Positions 40,350-47,844 of a DNA stretch of 64,000 nucleotides are shown piece after piece (position 1 is the stretch's first letter; each line of letters begins with the position of its first letter). Position numbers and translations under genes: made by a program. This DNA is from Cellulophaga sp. 20_2_10 (GTDB lineage: Bacteria > Bacteroidota > Bacteroidia > Flavobacteriales > Flavobacteriaceae), in contig NZ_JAMCOJ010000003.1 in assembly GCF_023476645.1 (NCBI RefSeq), forward strand, positions 62,001 to 126,000, in the 5' to 3' direction. Below the pieces are notes generated by a model that saw only the letters and a program-made list of their open reading frames with translations, was not told where the DNA came from and did not search any database.

Positions 40350-41834
40350 TTGTATTATTTAGGATTAGACATTGGGAGTTCTTCTATAAAAGTGGCTTTG
40401 GTAGACGTAGAAACAGGAAAAAGTTTAGGAGTTGTACAAGAACCTAAAGAAGAGATGGGGATGTTTGCTCAAAAAAATGGTTGGGCAGAGCAAAAACCAA
40501 ACGATTGGTGGCTGCATATTTGCAACGCAATTACTAAGCTAAAAAAAGAATACAATATAAGTAGAACCCAAATTAAAGGTATTGGTATTTCGTATCAAAT
40601 GCACGGTTTGGTTTTAGTGGATAAACAAGGAAATCCACTTCGTAAAAGTATTATTTGGTGCGACAGTAGAGCTGTAGAAATTGGTCACAACGCATTTGCT
40701 GAAATTGGAGAAGAAAAATGTGCGGCACATTTATTAAACTCCCCGGCCAACTTTACAGCATCAAAATTAAAATGGGTTAAAGAAAATGAACCAGATATCT
40801 ACAGCAAGATTCATAAATTTATGTTGCCAGGAGATTATGTTGCTTATAGATTTTCGAACAAAATAAATACCACAATTTCTGGTTTGTCAGAAGGTATCTT
40901 TTGGGACTTTAAAAATAATTCGGTTGCAGATTTCCTTTTGGAATATTACGGAATAGATGCATCTTTAGTTCCGGATATCGTAGACACCTTTGGAATCCAG
41001 TCTTTAGTTGATGAAAAAGGGGAAGAAGAAAGTGGTATTGCCGCTGGAACTCCAATTTATTACAGAGCAGGAGATCAACCCAATAATGCACTTTCATTAA
41101 ACGTATTTAATCCAGGAGAAGTTGCTGCAACAGGCGGAACATCTGGTGTTGTGTACGCAGTAACAGATAATTTGTCGGGTAAAGAGAGTACCCGAGTTAA
41201 TAATTTTGCACACGTAAATTATTCCAAAGAAAATAAAAGAATTGGTAAGTTATTAAACATTAATGGAGCAGGAATCCAATATCGTTGGTTGCTAAACAAT
41301 CTTGCTGTAGACTCTTATGAAGAGATGAATAACTTGGCATCAGAAATTTCTGTTGGTTCAGATGGTGTTTGCTTAATTCCTTTTGGTAATGGAGCAGAAC
41401 GTATGTTAAACAATAAAGAAATTGGAACTCGTATTGTAAATATGAACCTAAACAATCATCATAAAGGACACATGTGTAGAGCGGCTTTAGAGGGCATTGC
41501 TTTTTCTTTTGTATACGGAATGGAGATTTTAAAATCAGACGGTATTCAGCCCAGTGTTATTAGAGCAGGAAACGATAATTTATTTCGTTCAGAAATTTTC
41601 GCAAATACAGTCGCAACTTTAATTCAGCAAGAAATAGAGATTTACAATACCACAGGTGCCATTGGTGCTGCAAGAGCGGCAAATTTACATAAAGGAGATT
41701 TTCAAGCTTTCGGCAAAGCTATTATGGACAATGATCACGTTATGACATTTATGCCTTTTAAAGACCAAAAGCCATATTTAGAAGCCTATGCAAATTGGAA
41801 GAAAGAACTAGAACTCGTATTAAATAATCAATAA
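40350..41834 (+). CDS. xylB: Xylulokinase
   Basis: 494 residues, FGGY kinase family. It phosphorylates D-xylulose to xylulose 5-phosphate in the cytosol. Motifs: phosphate loop DIGSSSIKVALVD near the N-terminus, MHGLVLVDKQG, CDSRAVEIG, LPGDYVAYRFS, GDQPNNALSLNVFNPGEVAATGGTSGVVYAV, and the C-terminal AIGAARAAN. The start is TTG at 40350 because a stop codon lies at 40335-40337 and no ATG is available; MYYLGLDIGSS is the usual beginning of the family. AAGAAGG sits immediately before it. The next gene is xylose isomerase. Confidence 0.95.
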   Translation: MYYLGLDIGSSSIKVALVDVETGKSLGVVQEPKEEMGMFAQKNGWAEQKPNDWWLHICNAITKLKKEYNISRTQIKGIGISYQMHGLVLVDKQGNPLRKSIIWCDSRAVEIGHNAFAEIGEEKCAAHLLNSPANFTASKLKWVKENEPDIYSKIHKFMLPGDYVAYRFSNKINTTISGLSEGIFWDFKNNSVADFLLEYYGIDASLVPDIVDTFGIQSLVDEKGEEESGIAAGTPIYYRAGDQPNNALSLNVFNPGEVAATGGTSGVVYAVTDNLSGKESTRVNNFAHVNYSKENKRIGKLLNINGAGIQYRWLLNNLAVDSYEEMNNLASEISVGSDGVCLIPFGNGAERMLNNKEIGTRIVNMNLNNHHKGHMCRAALEGIAFSFVYGMEILKSDGIQPSVIRAGNDNLFRSEIFANTVATLIQQEIEIYNTTGAIGAARAANLHKGDFQAFGKAIMDNDHVMTFMPFKDQKPYLEAYANWKKELELVLNNQ

Positions 41835-41858
41835 AAGTTTTTGAGCATTCCCTAAAAA

Positions 41859-41951
41859 GGTCGGGCTTTACGCACTCGCTTTTTTTACTTAAAAAAGTAA
41901 AAAAGAGCTCAAACAGATGCTTCAATCCCTAACGCAGCATAGCGTAATAAA
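41859..41951. repeat. Intergenic repeat element, copy 2 (inverted)
   Basis: Read on the minus strand it begins near CGCTATGCTGCGTTAGGGATTGAAGC, sharing the GCGTTAGGGAT core with the element at 36382-36456. It then carries ACTTTTTTAAGTAAAAAA, an inverted pair, and GAGTGCGTAAAGCCCGACC. It lies in the 154-bp gap between xylB and xylA. Confidence 0.45.
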
Positions 41952-41988
41952 ATAAGTACACGTATAAACAATTAAATAACATTTTAAG

Positions 41989-43305
41989 ATGGCAAATAAA
42001 GAATATTTTAAAGGAATTGAAAAAATTCAATTTGAAGGAAAGGAATCAGATAATCCATTAGCATTTAAATACTACAATCCAAACCAAGTAGTTGCAGGAA
42101 AAAAAATGAGCGAATGGTTTAAATTTTCAATAGCATATTGGCATACATTCTGCGGACAAGGAGGAGATCCTTTTGGACCAGGAACACAAAGTTTTGCTTG
42201 GGATAAATCTTCAGATGCAATTCAAGCAGCAAAAGATAAAGCAGATGCCGCTTTTGAGTTTATTAATAAAATGGGCTTCGATTATTTCTGTTTTCATGAT
42301 TACGATTTAGTGCAAGAAGGCGCAACCTTGGCAGAATCAGAAAAAAGATTAGATACTATTACAGATTACATTAAAGGTAAGCAAGCAGAAAGTGGTGTAA
42401 AATTATTATGGGGAACAGCAAACTGTTTTTCTAATCCACGTTACATGAACGGTGCTGCTACAAATCCAGATTTTAATGTAGTTGCAAGAGCAGGAGGTCA
42501 AGTAAAATTAGCTTTAGATGCGACCATTAAATTAGGCGGTGAAAATTACGTTTTTTGGGGCGGAAGAGAAGGTTACATGTCTTTATTAAACACAGATATG
42601 GGACGTGAATTAGACCATATGGGACAATTCTTAACCGTAGCAAGAGATTATGCAAGAGCACAAGGTTTTAAAGGAACTTTCTTTATTGAGCCAAAGCCTA
42701 TGGAACCAACAAAACATCAATATGATTTTGATTCTGCAACGGCAATTGGATTCTTAAAAGAGTATGGTTTAGACAAAGATTTTAAATTGAATATTGAGGT
42801 AAACCACGCAACCTTAGCACAGCACACTATGCAACATGAAATGGCAGTTGCAGCTAAAGCGGGAATGTTAGGAAGTATAGATGCAAACAGAGGGGATTAC
42901 CAAAACGGTTGGGATACAGATCAGTTTCCAAATAATATTCAAGAAACAACCGAAGCTATGTTAGTTTTCTTACAGGCAGGAGGATTACAAGGAGGTGGAG
43001 TTAATTTTGATGCAAAAATCAGAAGAAATTCTACTGATATGGATGATGTTTTTCATGCACATATTGGTGGAGCAGATACATTTGCAAGAGCATTATTGAC
43101 TGCAGATAAAATTATGACTTCTTCTGCTTATAACTCTTTAAGAGAGAAGAGGTATAACTCATTTGATGCCGGTAAAGGTAAAGATTTTGAAGGAGGTAAA
43201 TTAGATCTTAAAGATCTATATAATATTGCTCTAGAAAATGGGGAATTAGCATTACAAAGCGGCAAACAAGAATTATTTGAAAACATTATCAATCAATATA
43301 TATAA
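41989..43305 (+). CDS. xylA: Xylose isomerase
   Basis: 438 residues, class II (long N-terminus) xylose isomerase, which converts D-xylose to D-xylulose using two divalent metals. Catalytic His103 is in [12 protein letters not shown]. The conserved segments [16 protein letters not shown] and [17 protein letters not shown] hold the metal-binding glutamates, with further ligands in [20 protein letters not shown]. It follows xylB and precedes its own terminator and the symporter gene. Confidence 0.97.
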   Translation: MANKEYFKGIEKIQFEGKESDNPLAFKYYNPNQVVAGKKMSEWFKFSIAYWHTFCGQGGDPFGPGTQSFAWDKSSDAIQAAKDKADAAFEFINKMGFDYFCFHDYDLVQEGATLAESEKRLDTITDYIKGKQAESGVKLLWGTANCFSNPRYMNGAATNPDFNVVARAGGQVKLALDATIKLGGENYVFWGGREGYMSLLNTDMGRELDHMGQFLTVARDYARAQGFKGTFFIEPKPMEPTKHQYDFDSATAIGFLKEYGLDKDFKLNIEVNHATLAQHTMQHEMAVAAKAGMLGSIDANRGDYQNGWDTDQFPNNIQETTEAMLVFLQAGGLQGGGVNFDAKIRRNSTDMDDVFHAHIGGADTFARALLTADKIMTSSAYNSLREKRYNSFDAGKGKDFEGGKLDLKDLYNIALENGELALQSGKQELFENIINQYI

Positions 43306-43347
43306 AAAAAGCCTTTCAGAGTTTAAACTCTGAAAGGCTTTTTTTAT
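43304..43347 (+). terminator. Terminator between xylA and the xylose symporter
   Basis: The perfect stem AAAAGCCTTTCAGAGTTT / AAACTCTGAAAGGCTTTT followed by T. It may reduce but not abolish read-through, as there is no clear new promoter in the 45 bp before the symporter start. Confidence 0.85.
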
Positions 43348-43391
43348 AAGCTTCTATTTAATAGTATAACTTTAAACTAACGAAACACACT

Positions 43392-44816
43392 GTGGGGAAA
43401 TCAATAAATTCAGGATATCTTATTAAATTGACATTAGTGGCTACTCTAGGCGGATTGCTATTTGGATATGATACCGGTGTAATTTCAGGAACTGTAGGTT
43501 CTCTAGATAGTTTTTTTGTAACTCCCAAAGGTTTATCAGAAACAGCAGCTAGTGCTTTTAAAGGTTTCTTAGTTTCTAGTGCATTAATTGGTTGCATTAT
43601 TGGTGGTGTTTTTGGAGGGTTAGTTAGTAAAAAACTAGGCAGAAAAAAAGGATTAATACTTGCGGCCATTTTATTTTTAATATCTGCTTTGGGTTCAGCA
43701 ATGCCAGAAATGTTTATTGGTACTTTAGGAGAATTAGATCATACTTTTTCATCCATTTTTATTGTGTATAGGGTTATTGGAGGAATTGGAGTAGGTTTAG
43801 CATCTATGTTATCCCCGTTATATATAGCGGAAATTGCACCAGCAAAAAGTAGAGGTAAATTGGTGTCGTTTAATCAACTGGCTATTGTTGGAGGTTTTAT
43901 GGTAGTTTATTTTGTAAACTATTTTATCTCAAGAAGTGGAGGTTCAGATGCTTGGTTAAATGAAGTTGGTTGGAGATGTATGTTTGGTTCAGAAGTAATA
44001 CCTGCAGGTCTGTTTTTAATACTTTTATTTTTTGTTCCGGATACACCTCGTTCTTTAATGTTACGAAAAAAACCAACAGAAGCCTTAGATGTTTTAGTGA
44101 AGGTAAACGGCCAAGAAGAAGGGAATAGAGTTTTTAAAGAAATTGAAAGCTCTATGAATCAAAAATCTTCAGGGCATATTTTGTCTTTTGGCTGGCTGGT
44201 AATTATAATTGGTGTTTTCCTTTCTATTTTTCAACAATTTGTGGGCATAAACGTAGTGTTGTATTACGCTCCTGAAATTTTTAAAACCATTTCATCTGGT
44301 ACCGATAGTGCCTTATTGATGACTATTATTGTAGGTGTTGTAAATTTCTTATTTACTATTGTCGCTGTAAGAACAGTAGATAAATATGGTAGAAAACCAT
44401 TAATGATTATTGGAGCAGCAGGTATGGCAGTAGCTATGGTAAGCTTAGGTTTTGTTTTTTATTTAGGAGCAACAGGCTATTTCGCATTATTTTGTATGAT
44501 GTTGTATGTTGCAAGTTTTGCTATGAGTTGGGGACCTGTTACTTGGGTTTTATTAGCAGAGATTTTTCCAAATAAAATTAGAGGTAAAGCTTTGGCAATT
44601 GCAGTTGCAGCACAATGGATTTCTAACTATTTAGTGTCCTTAACATTCCCCGTGATGAATGATAATTCTTATTTAACAGAACTATTTAATCATGGATTTG
44701 CGTATTGGGTATATGGTGTAATGAGCATTTTAGCGATGTTATTTATTATGAAATACATACCCGAAACTAAAGGAAAAACTTTAGAAGAGATGGAAGGTCT
44801 TTGGAAGAAAAAATAA
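43392..44816 (+). CDS. Sugar:proton symporter, XylE-like (MFS)
   Basis: 474 residues with 12 predicted membrane helices, sugar porter family. Signatures: GGLLFGYDTGVISG in helix 1, GRKKG after helix 2, a PxTPR loop (VPDTPRSLM), QQFVGINVVLYYAPEIF in helix 7, DKYGRKPLMI, and C-terminal PETKGKTLEEME. Position after xylB-xylA suggests D-xylose:H+ symport at the inner membrane. The start is GTG at 43392 (GKSINSGYLIK), since no ATG fits. Confidence 0.93.
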   Translation: MGKSINSGYLIKLTLVATLGGLLFGYDTGVISGTVGSLDSFFVTPKGLSETAASAFKGFLVSSALIGCIIGGVFGGLVSKKLGRKKGLILAAILFLISALGSAMPEMFIGTLGELDHTFSSIFIVYRVIGGIGVGLASMLSPLYIAEIAPAKSRGKLVSFNQLAIVGGFMVVYFVNYFISRSGGSDAWLNEVGWRCMFGSEVIPAGLFLILLFFVPDTPRSLMLRKKPTEALDVLVKVNGQEEGNRVFKEIESSMNQKSSGHILSFGWLVIIIGVFLSIFQQFVGINVVLYYAPEIFKTISSGTDSALLMTIIVGVVNFLFTIVAVRTVDKYGRKPLMIIGAAGMAVAMVSLGFVFYLGATGYFALFCMMLYVASFAMSWGPVTWVLLAEIFPNKIRGKALAIAVAAQWISNYLVSLTFPVMNDNSYLTELFNHGFAYWVYGVMSILAMLFIMKYIPETKGKTLEEMEGLWKKK

Positions 44817-44894
44817 GTATAAAATCAATTTAATAATAATAAACCCAATTGATGACCTTTTTTGTGAATTGGGTTCATTTATAAATAAGTAAAA

Positions 44895-46934
44895 ATGAAT
44901 AAAAAAATAGACCAACAATCAGCAGACAATATTAGAGCCTTAGCTGTAGCGATGGTAGAAAAAGCAAATTCAGGTCATCCAGGAGGACCTATGGGAGGAG
45001 CAGATTTTATGCACATCTTATATTCAGAATTTTTTAATTTTGATCCTTCAGATATGACTTGGGCATTTAGAGATCGTTTTTTTATGGATGCAGGGCATTT
45101 ATCAACCTTAATGTATGCACAATATTATCTTTTAGGAAACTATAAAAAAGAAGATGTAGCCAACTTTAGACAATGGGGCTCTATAACTCCTGGACACCCA
45201 GAAGTAGATGTTGCAAGAGGAATAGAAAATACATCTGGACCTTTAGGACAAGGCCATACAATGGGAGTTGGTGCAGCAATTGCAGCGAAGTTTTTACAAG
45301 CTCGCTTTGGAAATTGGATGGATCATAAAGTTTATGGTTTTATTTCAGATGGAGGAGTGCAAGAAGAAATATCACAAGGAGCAGGAAGAATTGCAGGTCA
45401 TTTAGGACTGAACAATTTTATTATGTTCTACGATTCTAATGACATTCAATTATCTACACCAACTGATGAAGTTACTTCTGAAGATACAGCTATGAAGTAC
45501 AAAGCTTGGGGTTGGAAAGTAGTTACTATTGATGGTCATAATCATGATGAAATAAGAAAAGCATTAAAAGATGCGAATGCAGAAACTGAAAAGCCAACCT
45601 TAATTATTGGTAAAACAATCATGGGTAAAGGTTGTGTAACATCTGATGATAAAATTTTTGAAGGTGAATGTGAATTACACGGACAACCAATTGGAGCTTC
45701 AGGTGCAGATTACATAAAAACTTTATTAAATTTAGGTGCAAATCCAGAAAGTCCTTTTGATATTTATGAAGATGTTAGTGTCTTTTATAAAGAATTATTA
45801 GAGAGAAAAATAATTGAAGCAAAAGAGAAAAAAGTAGATATTTCTATTTGGAGAGAAGCAAACACAGAATTAGCAACAAAATTAGATTTCTTCTTATCAG
45901 GAGAATTACCTGAATTAGATTTTGAAGGTATTGAACATAAAGCAGGTTTAGCTTCGAGAGCAGCTTCTTCTGGGGTTTTAGGGTATTTGGCTGAAAATGT
46001 AGAAAATATGATTGTTTCCTCTGCAGATTTATCAAACTCTGATAAAACAGACGGATTCTTAAAGAAAACACATGCGCTTAAAAAAGGTGATTTCAGTGGA
46101 TCCTTTTTACAAGCAGGAGTTGCGGAGTTAACGATGTCTTGTATTGCAAATGGAATTGCATTACATGGAGGAATTATTCCCGTAGTAGCTACTTTCTTTG
46201 TGTTTTCAGATTATATGAAACCAGCTATTCGTTTAAGCGGTATTCAAGAATTAGGAGTAAAATATGTGTGGACTCATGATGCTTTTAGAGTTGGTGAAGA
46301 CGGACCAACACATCAACCCGTAGAGCAAGAAGCGCAAATTCGTTTGTTAGAAAAATTAAAAAACCATAGTGGAAATCCAAGTTTCTTAGCTTTACGTCCT
46401 GCAGATTCTGCAGAAACAAGTGTGGCTTGGAAAATGGCTTTGGAAAATAAAAATTCGCCAACAGGTTTAATTTTATCAAGACAAGGAATTAAAGATTTAC
46501 CAGCCAAAGGCGCATCATCAAGATATCAAGAAGCATTAGCTGCTGAAAAAGGAGGTTATTTGGTAAAAGAAGTTGAAAATCCGGATATTGTTTTAATAGC
46601 AAATGGATCTGAAGTAGCAACTTTAGTAGCTGCAGCAACCATATTAGAACAAGAAAACGGATTAAAAGTAAACATTGCTTCAGTAATTTCTGAAGGAGTA
46701 TTTAGATTACAGTCTAAAGAATACCAAAACAGCATCATTCCAAAAAATAAACCTTTATTTGGTTTAACAGCAGGTTTACCAGTAAACTTAGAGGGTTTGG
46801 TTGGGGATACAGGAAAAGTGTTCGGGTTAGATCATTTTGGGTATTCAGCTCCGGCATCTGTACTGGATGAAAAATTTGGATTTACAGGAGAAAAAGTAAG
46901 TATACAAGTATTAGAGTATTTAAAAACAGTATAA
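44895..46934 (+). CDS. tkt: Transketolase
   Basis: 679 residues, full length. Thiamine-diphosphate enzyme of the pentose phosphate pathway. Visible motifs: VEKANSGHPGGPMGGADF near the N-terminus, GPLGQGHTMGVGAA, the ThDP-binding GDG-type region (here ISDGGVQEE ... YDSNDIQL), and EDGPTHQPVEQ in the pyrimidine domain. It accepts xylulose 5-phosphate made by XylB. Being inside the xylose locus, it probably adds capacity to a housekeeping copy elsewhere. Followed by transaldolase after 12 bp. Confidence 0.96.
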   Translation: MNKKIDQQSADNIRALAVAMVEKANSGHPGGPMGGADFMHILYSEFFNFDPSDMTWAFRDRFFMDAGHLSTLMYAQYYLLGNYKKEDVANFRQWGSITPGHPEVDVARGIENTSGPLGQGHTMGVGAAIAAKFLQARFGNWMDHKVYGFISDGGVQEEISQGAGRIAGHLGLNNFIMFYDSNDIQLSTPTDEVTSEDTAMKYKAWGWKVVTIDGHNHDEIRKALKDANAETEKPTLIIGKTIMGKGCVTSDDKIFEGECELHGQPIGASGADYIKTLLNLGANPESPFDIYEDVSVFYKELLERKIIEAKEKKVDISIWREANTELATKLDFFLSGELPELDFEGIEHKAGLASRAASSGVLGYLAENVENMIVSSADLSNSDKTDGFLKKTHALKKGDFSGSFLQAGVAELTMSCIANGIALHGGIIPVVATFFVFSDYMKPAIRLSGIQELGVKYVWTHDAFRVGEDGPTHQPVEQEAQIRLLEKLKNHSGNPSFLALRPADSAETSVAWKMALENKNSPTGLILSRQGIKDLPAKGASSRYQEALAAEKGGYLVKEVENPDIVLIANGSEVATLVAAATILEQENGLKVNIASVISEGVFRLQSKEYQNSIIPKNKPLFGLTAGLPVNLEGLVGDTGKVFGLDHFGYSAPASVLDEKFGFTGEKVSIQVLEYLKTV

Positions 46935-46946
46935 AATTAAAAACAA

Positions 46947-47600
46947 ATGAAATTTTTTATAGATACAGCAAACCTTAATGATATTGCAGAAGCAGAAGCG
47001 TTAGGAGTTTTAGATGGTGTTACAACCAACCCATCTTTAATGGCAAAAGAAGGAATTACAGGAGCAGAAAATATTTTAAATCATTATAAAAAAATCTGTG
47101 ATCTTGTAGAAGGAGATGTTTCTGCAGAAGTAATTGCTACTGACTATGATGGAATGATAAAACAAGGAGAAGAATTAGCTGCTTTACATCCACAAATTGT
47201 AGTGAAATTACCTATGATTGCAGATGGTGTAAAAGCATGTAAATATTTTTCTGATAAAGGAATTAAAACGAATGTAACCTTAATATTTTCTGCAGGTCAA
47301 GCATTATTGGCTGCAAAAGCTGGGGCAACGTATGTTTCTCCTTTTCTAGGAAGATTAGATGATATTTCTACAGATGGATTAAATTTAATTTCGGAAATGA
47401 GATTAATATATGATAATTATGGGTTTACATCTAAAATTTTAGCGGCATCCGTAAGAAACACAATGCACGTTATCAATTGTGCAAAATTAGGATCTGATGT
47501 TATGACAGGTCCATTATCTTCAATTACAGGTTTATTAAATCACCCATTAACAGATAGTGGTTTGGCAAAATTTTTAGAAGATTACAAGAAAGGAAATTAG
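46947..47600 (+). CDS. tal: Transaldolase (short, TalC/FSA-like type)
   Basis: 217 residues, the short form. The Schiff-base lysine is Lys87 in [41 protein letters not shown] is the signature of the transaldolase subgroup rather than fructose-6-phosphate aldolase. It works with transketolase in the non-oxidative pentose phosphate pathway. Last gene of the xylose catabolic series, 12 bp after tkt, followed by a terminator. Confidence 0.95.
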   Translation: MKFFIDTANLNDIAEAEALGVLDGVTTNPSLMAKEGITGAENILNHYKKICDLVEGDVSAEVIATDYDGMIKQGEELAALHPQIVVKLPMIADGVKACKYFSDKGIKTNVTLIFSAGQALLAAKAGATYVSPFLGRLDDISTDGLNLISEMRLIYDNYGFTSKILAASVRNTMHVINCAKLGSDVMTGPLSSITGLLNHPLTDSGLAKFLEDYKKGN

Positions 47601-47627
47601 TATTGACTGTTCTGTTAAAAAAAAAGT

Positions 47628-47663
47628 AAAGGGTGAATTCTATTTAGGGTTCACCCTTTTTTT
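47628..47663 (+). terminator. Terminator after transaldolase
   Basis: AAAGGGTGAA / TTCACCCTTTTTTT with a 12-base loop. Confidence 0.82.
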
Positions 47664-47697
47664 ATGGAATAAATAATTAAGGAGTTGGTTTTAGTAA

Positions 47698-47769
47698 TAT
47701 TTGCAGAATCTATAACATATCATGCACGTTTTTTGTTATTGGTTTTTTTAGTTTAAAAGTATTTTTATT
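47698..47769 (+). promoter_or_regulatory. Conserved leader element of the xylose locus, copy 2
   Basis: Repeats the block at 40209-40279, including CATGCACGTTTTTTGTTATT at 47721-47740. Upstream bases (TAATATTTGCAG against GTATTTTGCAT) look like matching -7 boxes. Present only before these two transcription units in the window; not seen before the GH3-susC-susD unit. Confidence 0.7.
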
Positions 47770-47844
47770 CATAATAGAAATTCTGAAGAACTATTTATTT
47801 TCGAGTCATGAAAATAGTTTTTTACAAAATCAAAATTTAATTTT

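Noticed and set aside
45844-46507. Antisense frames inside transketolase
   Set aside because: These open frames mirror the codon bias of the real gene and show no start context or family pattern.
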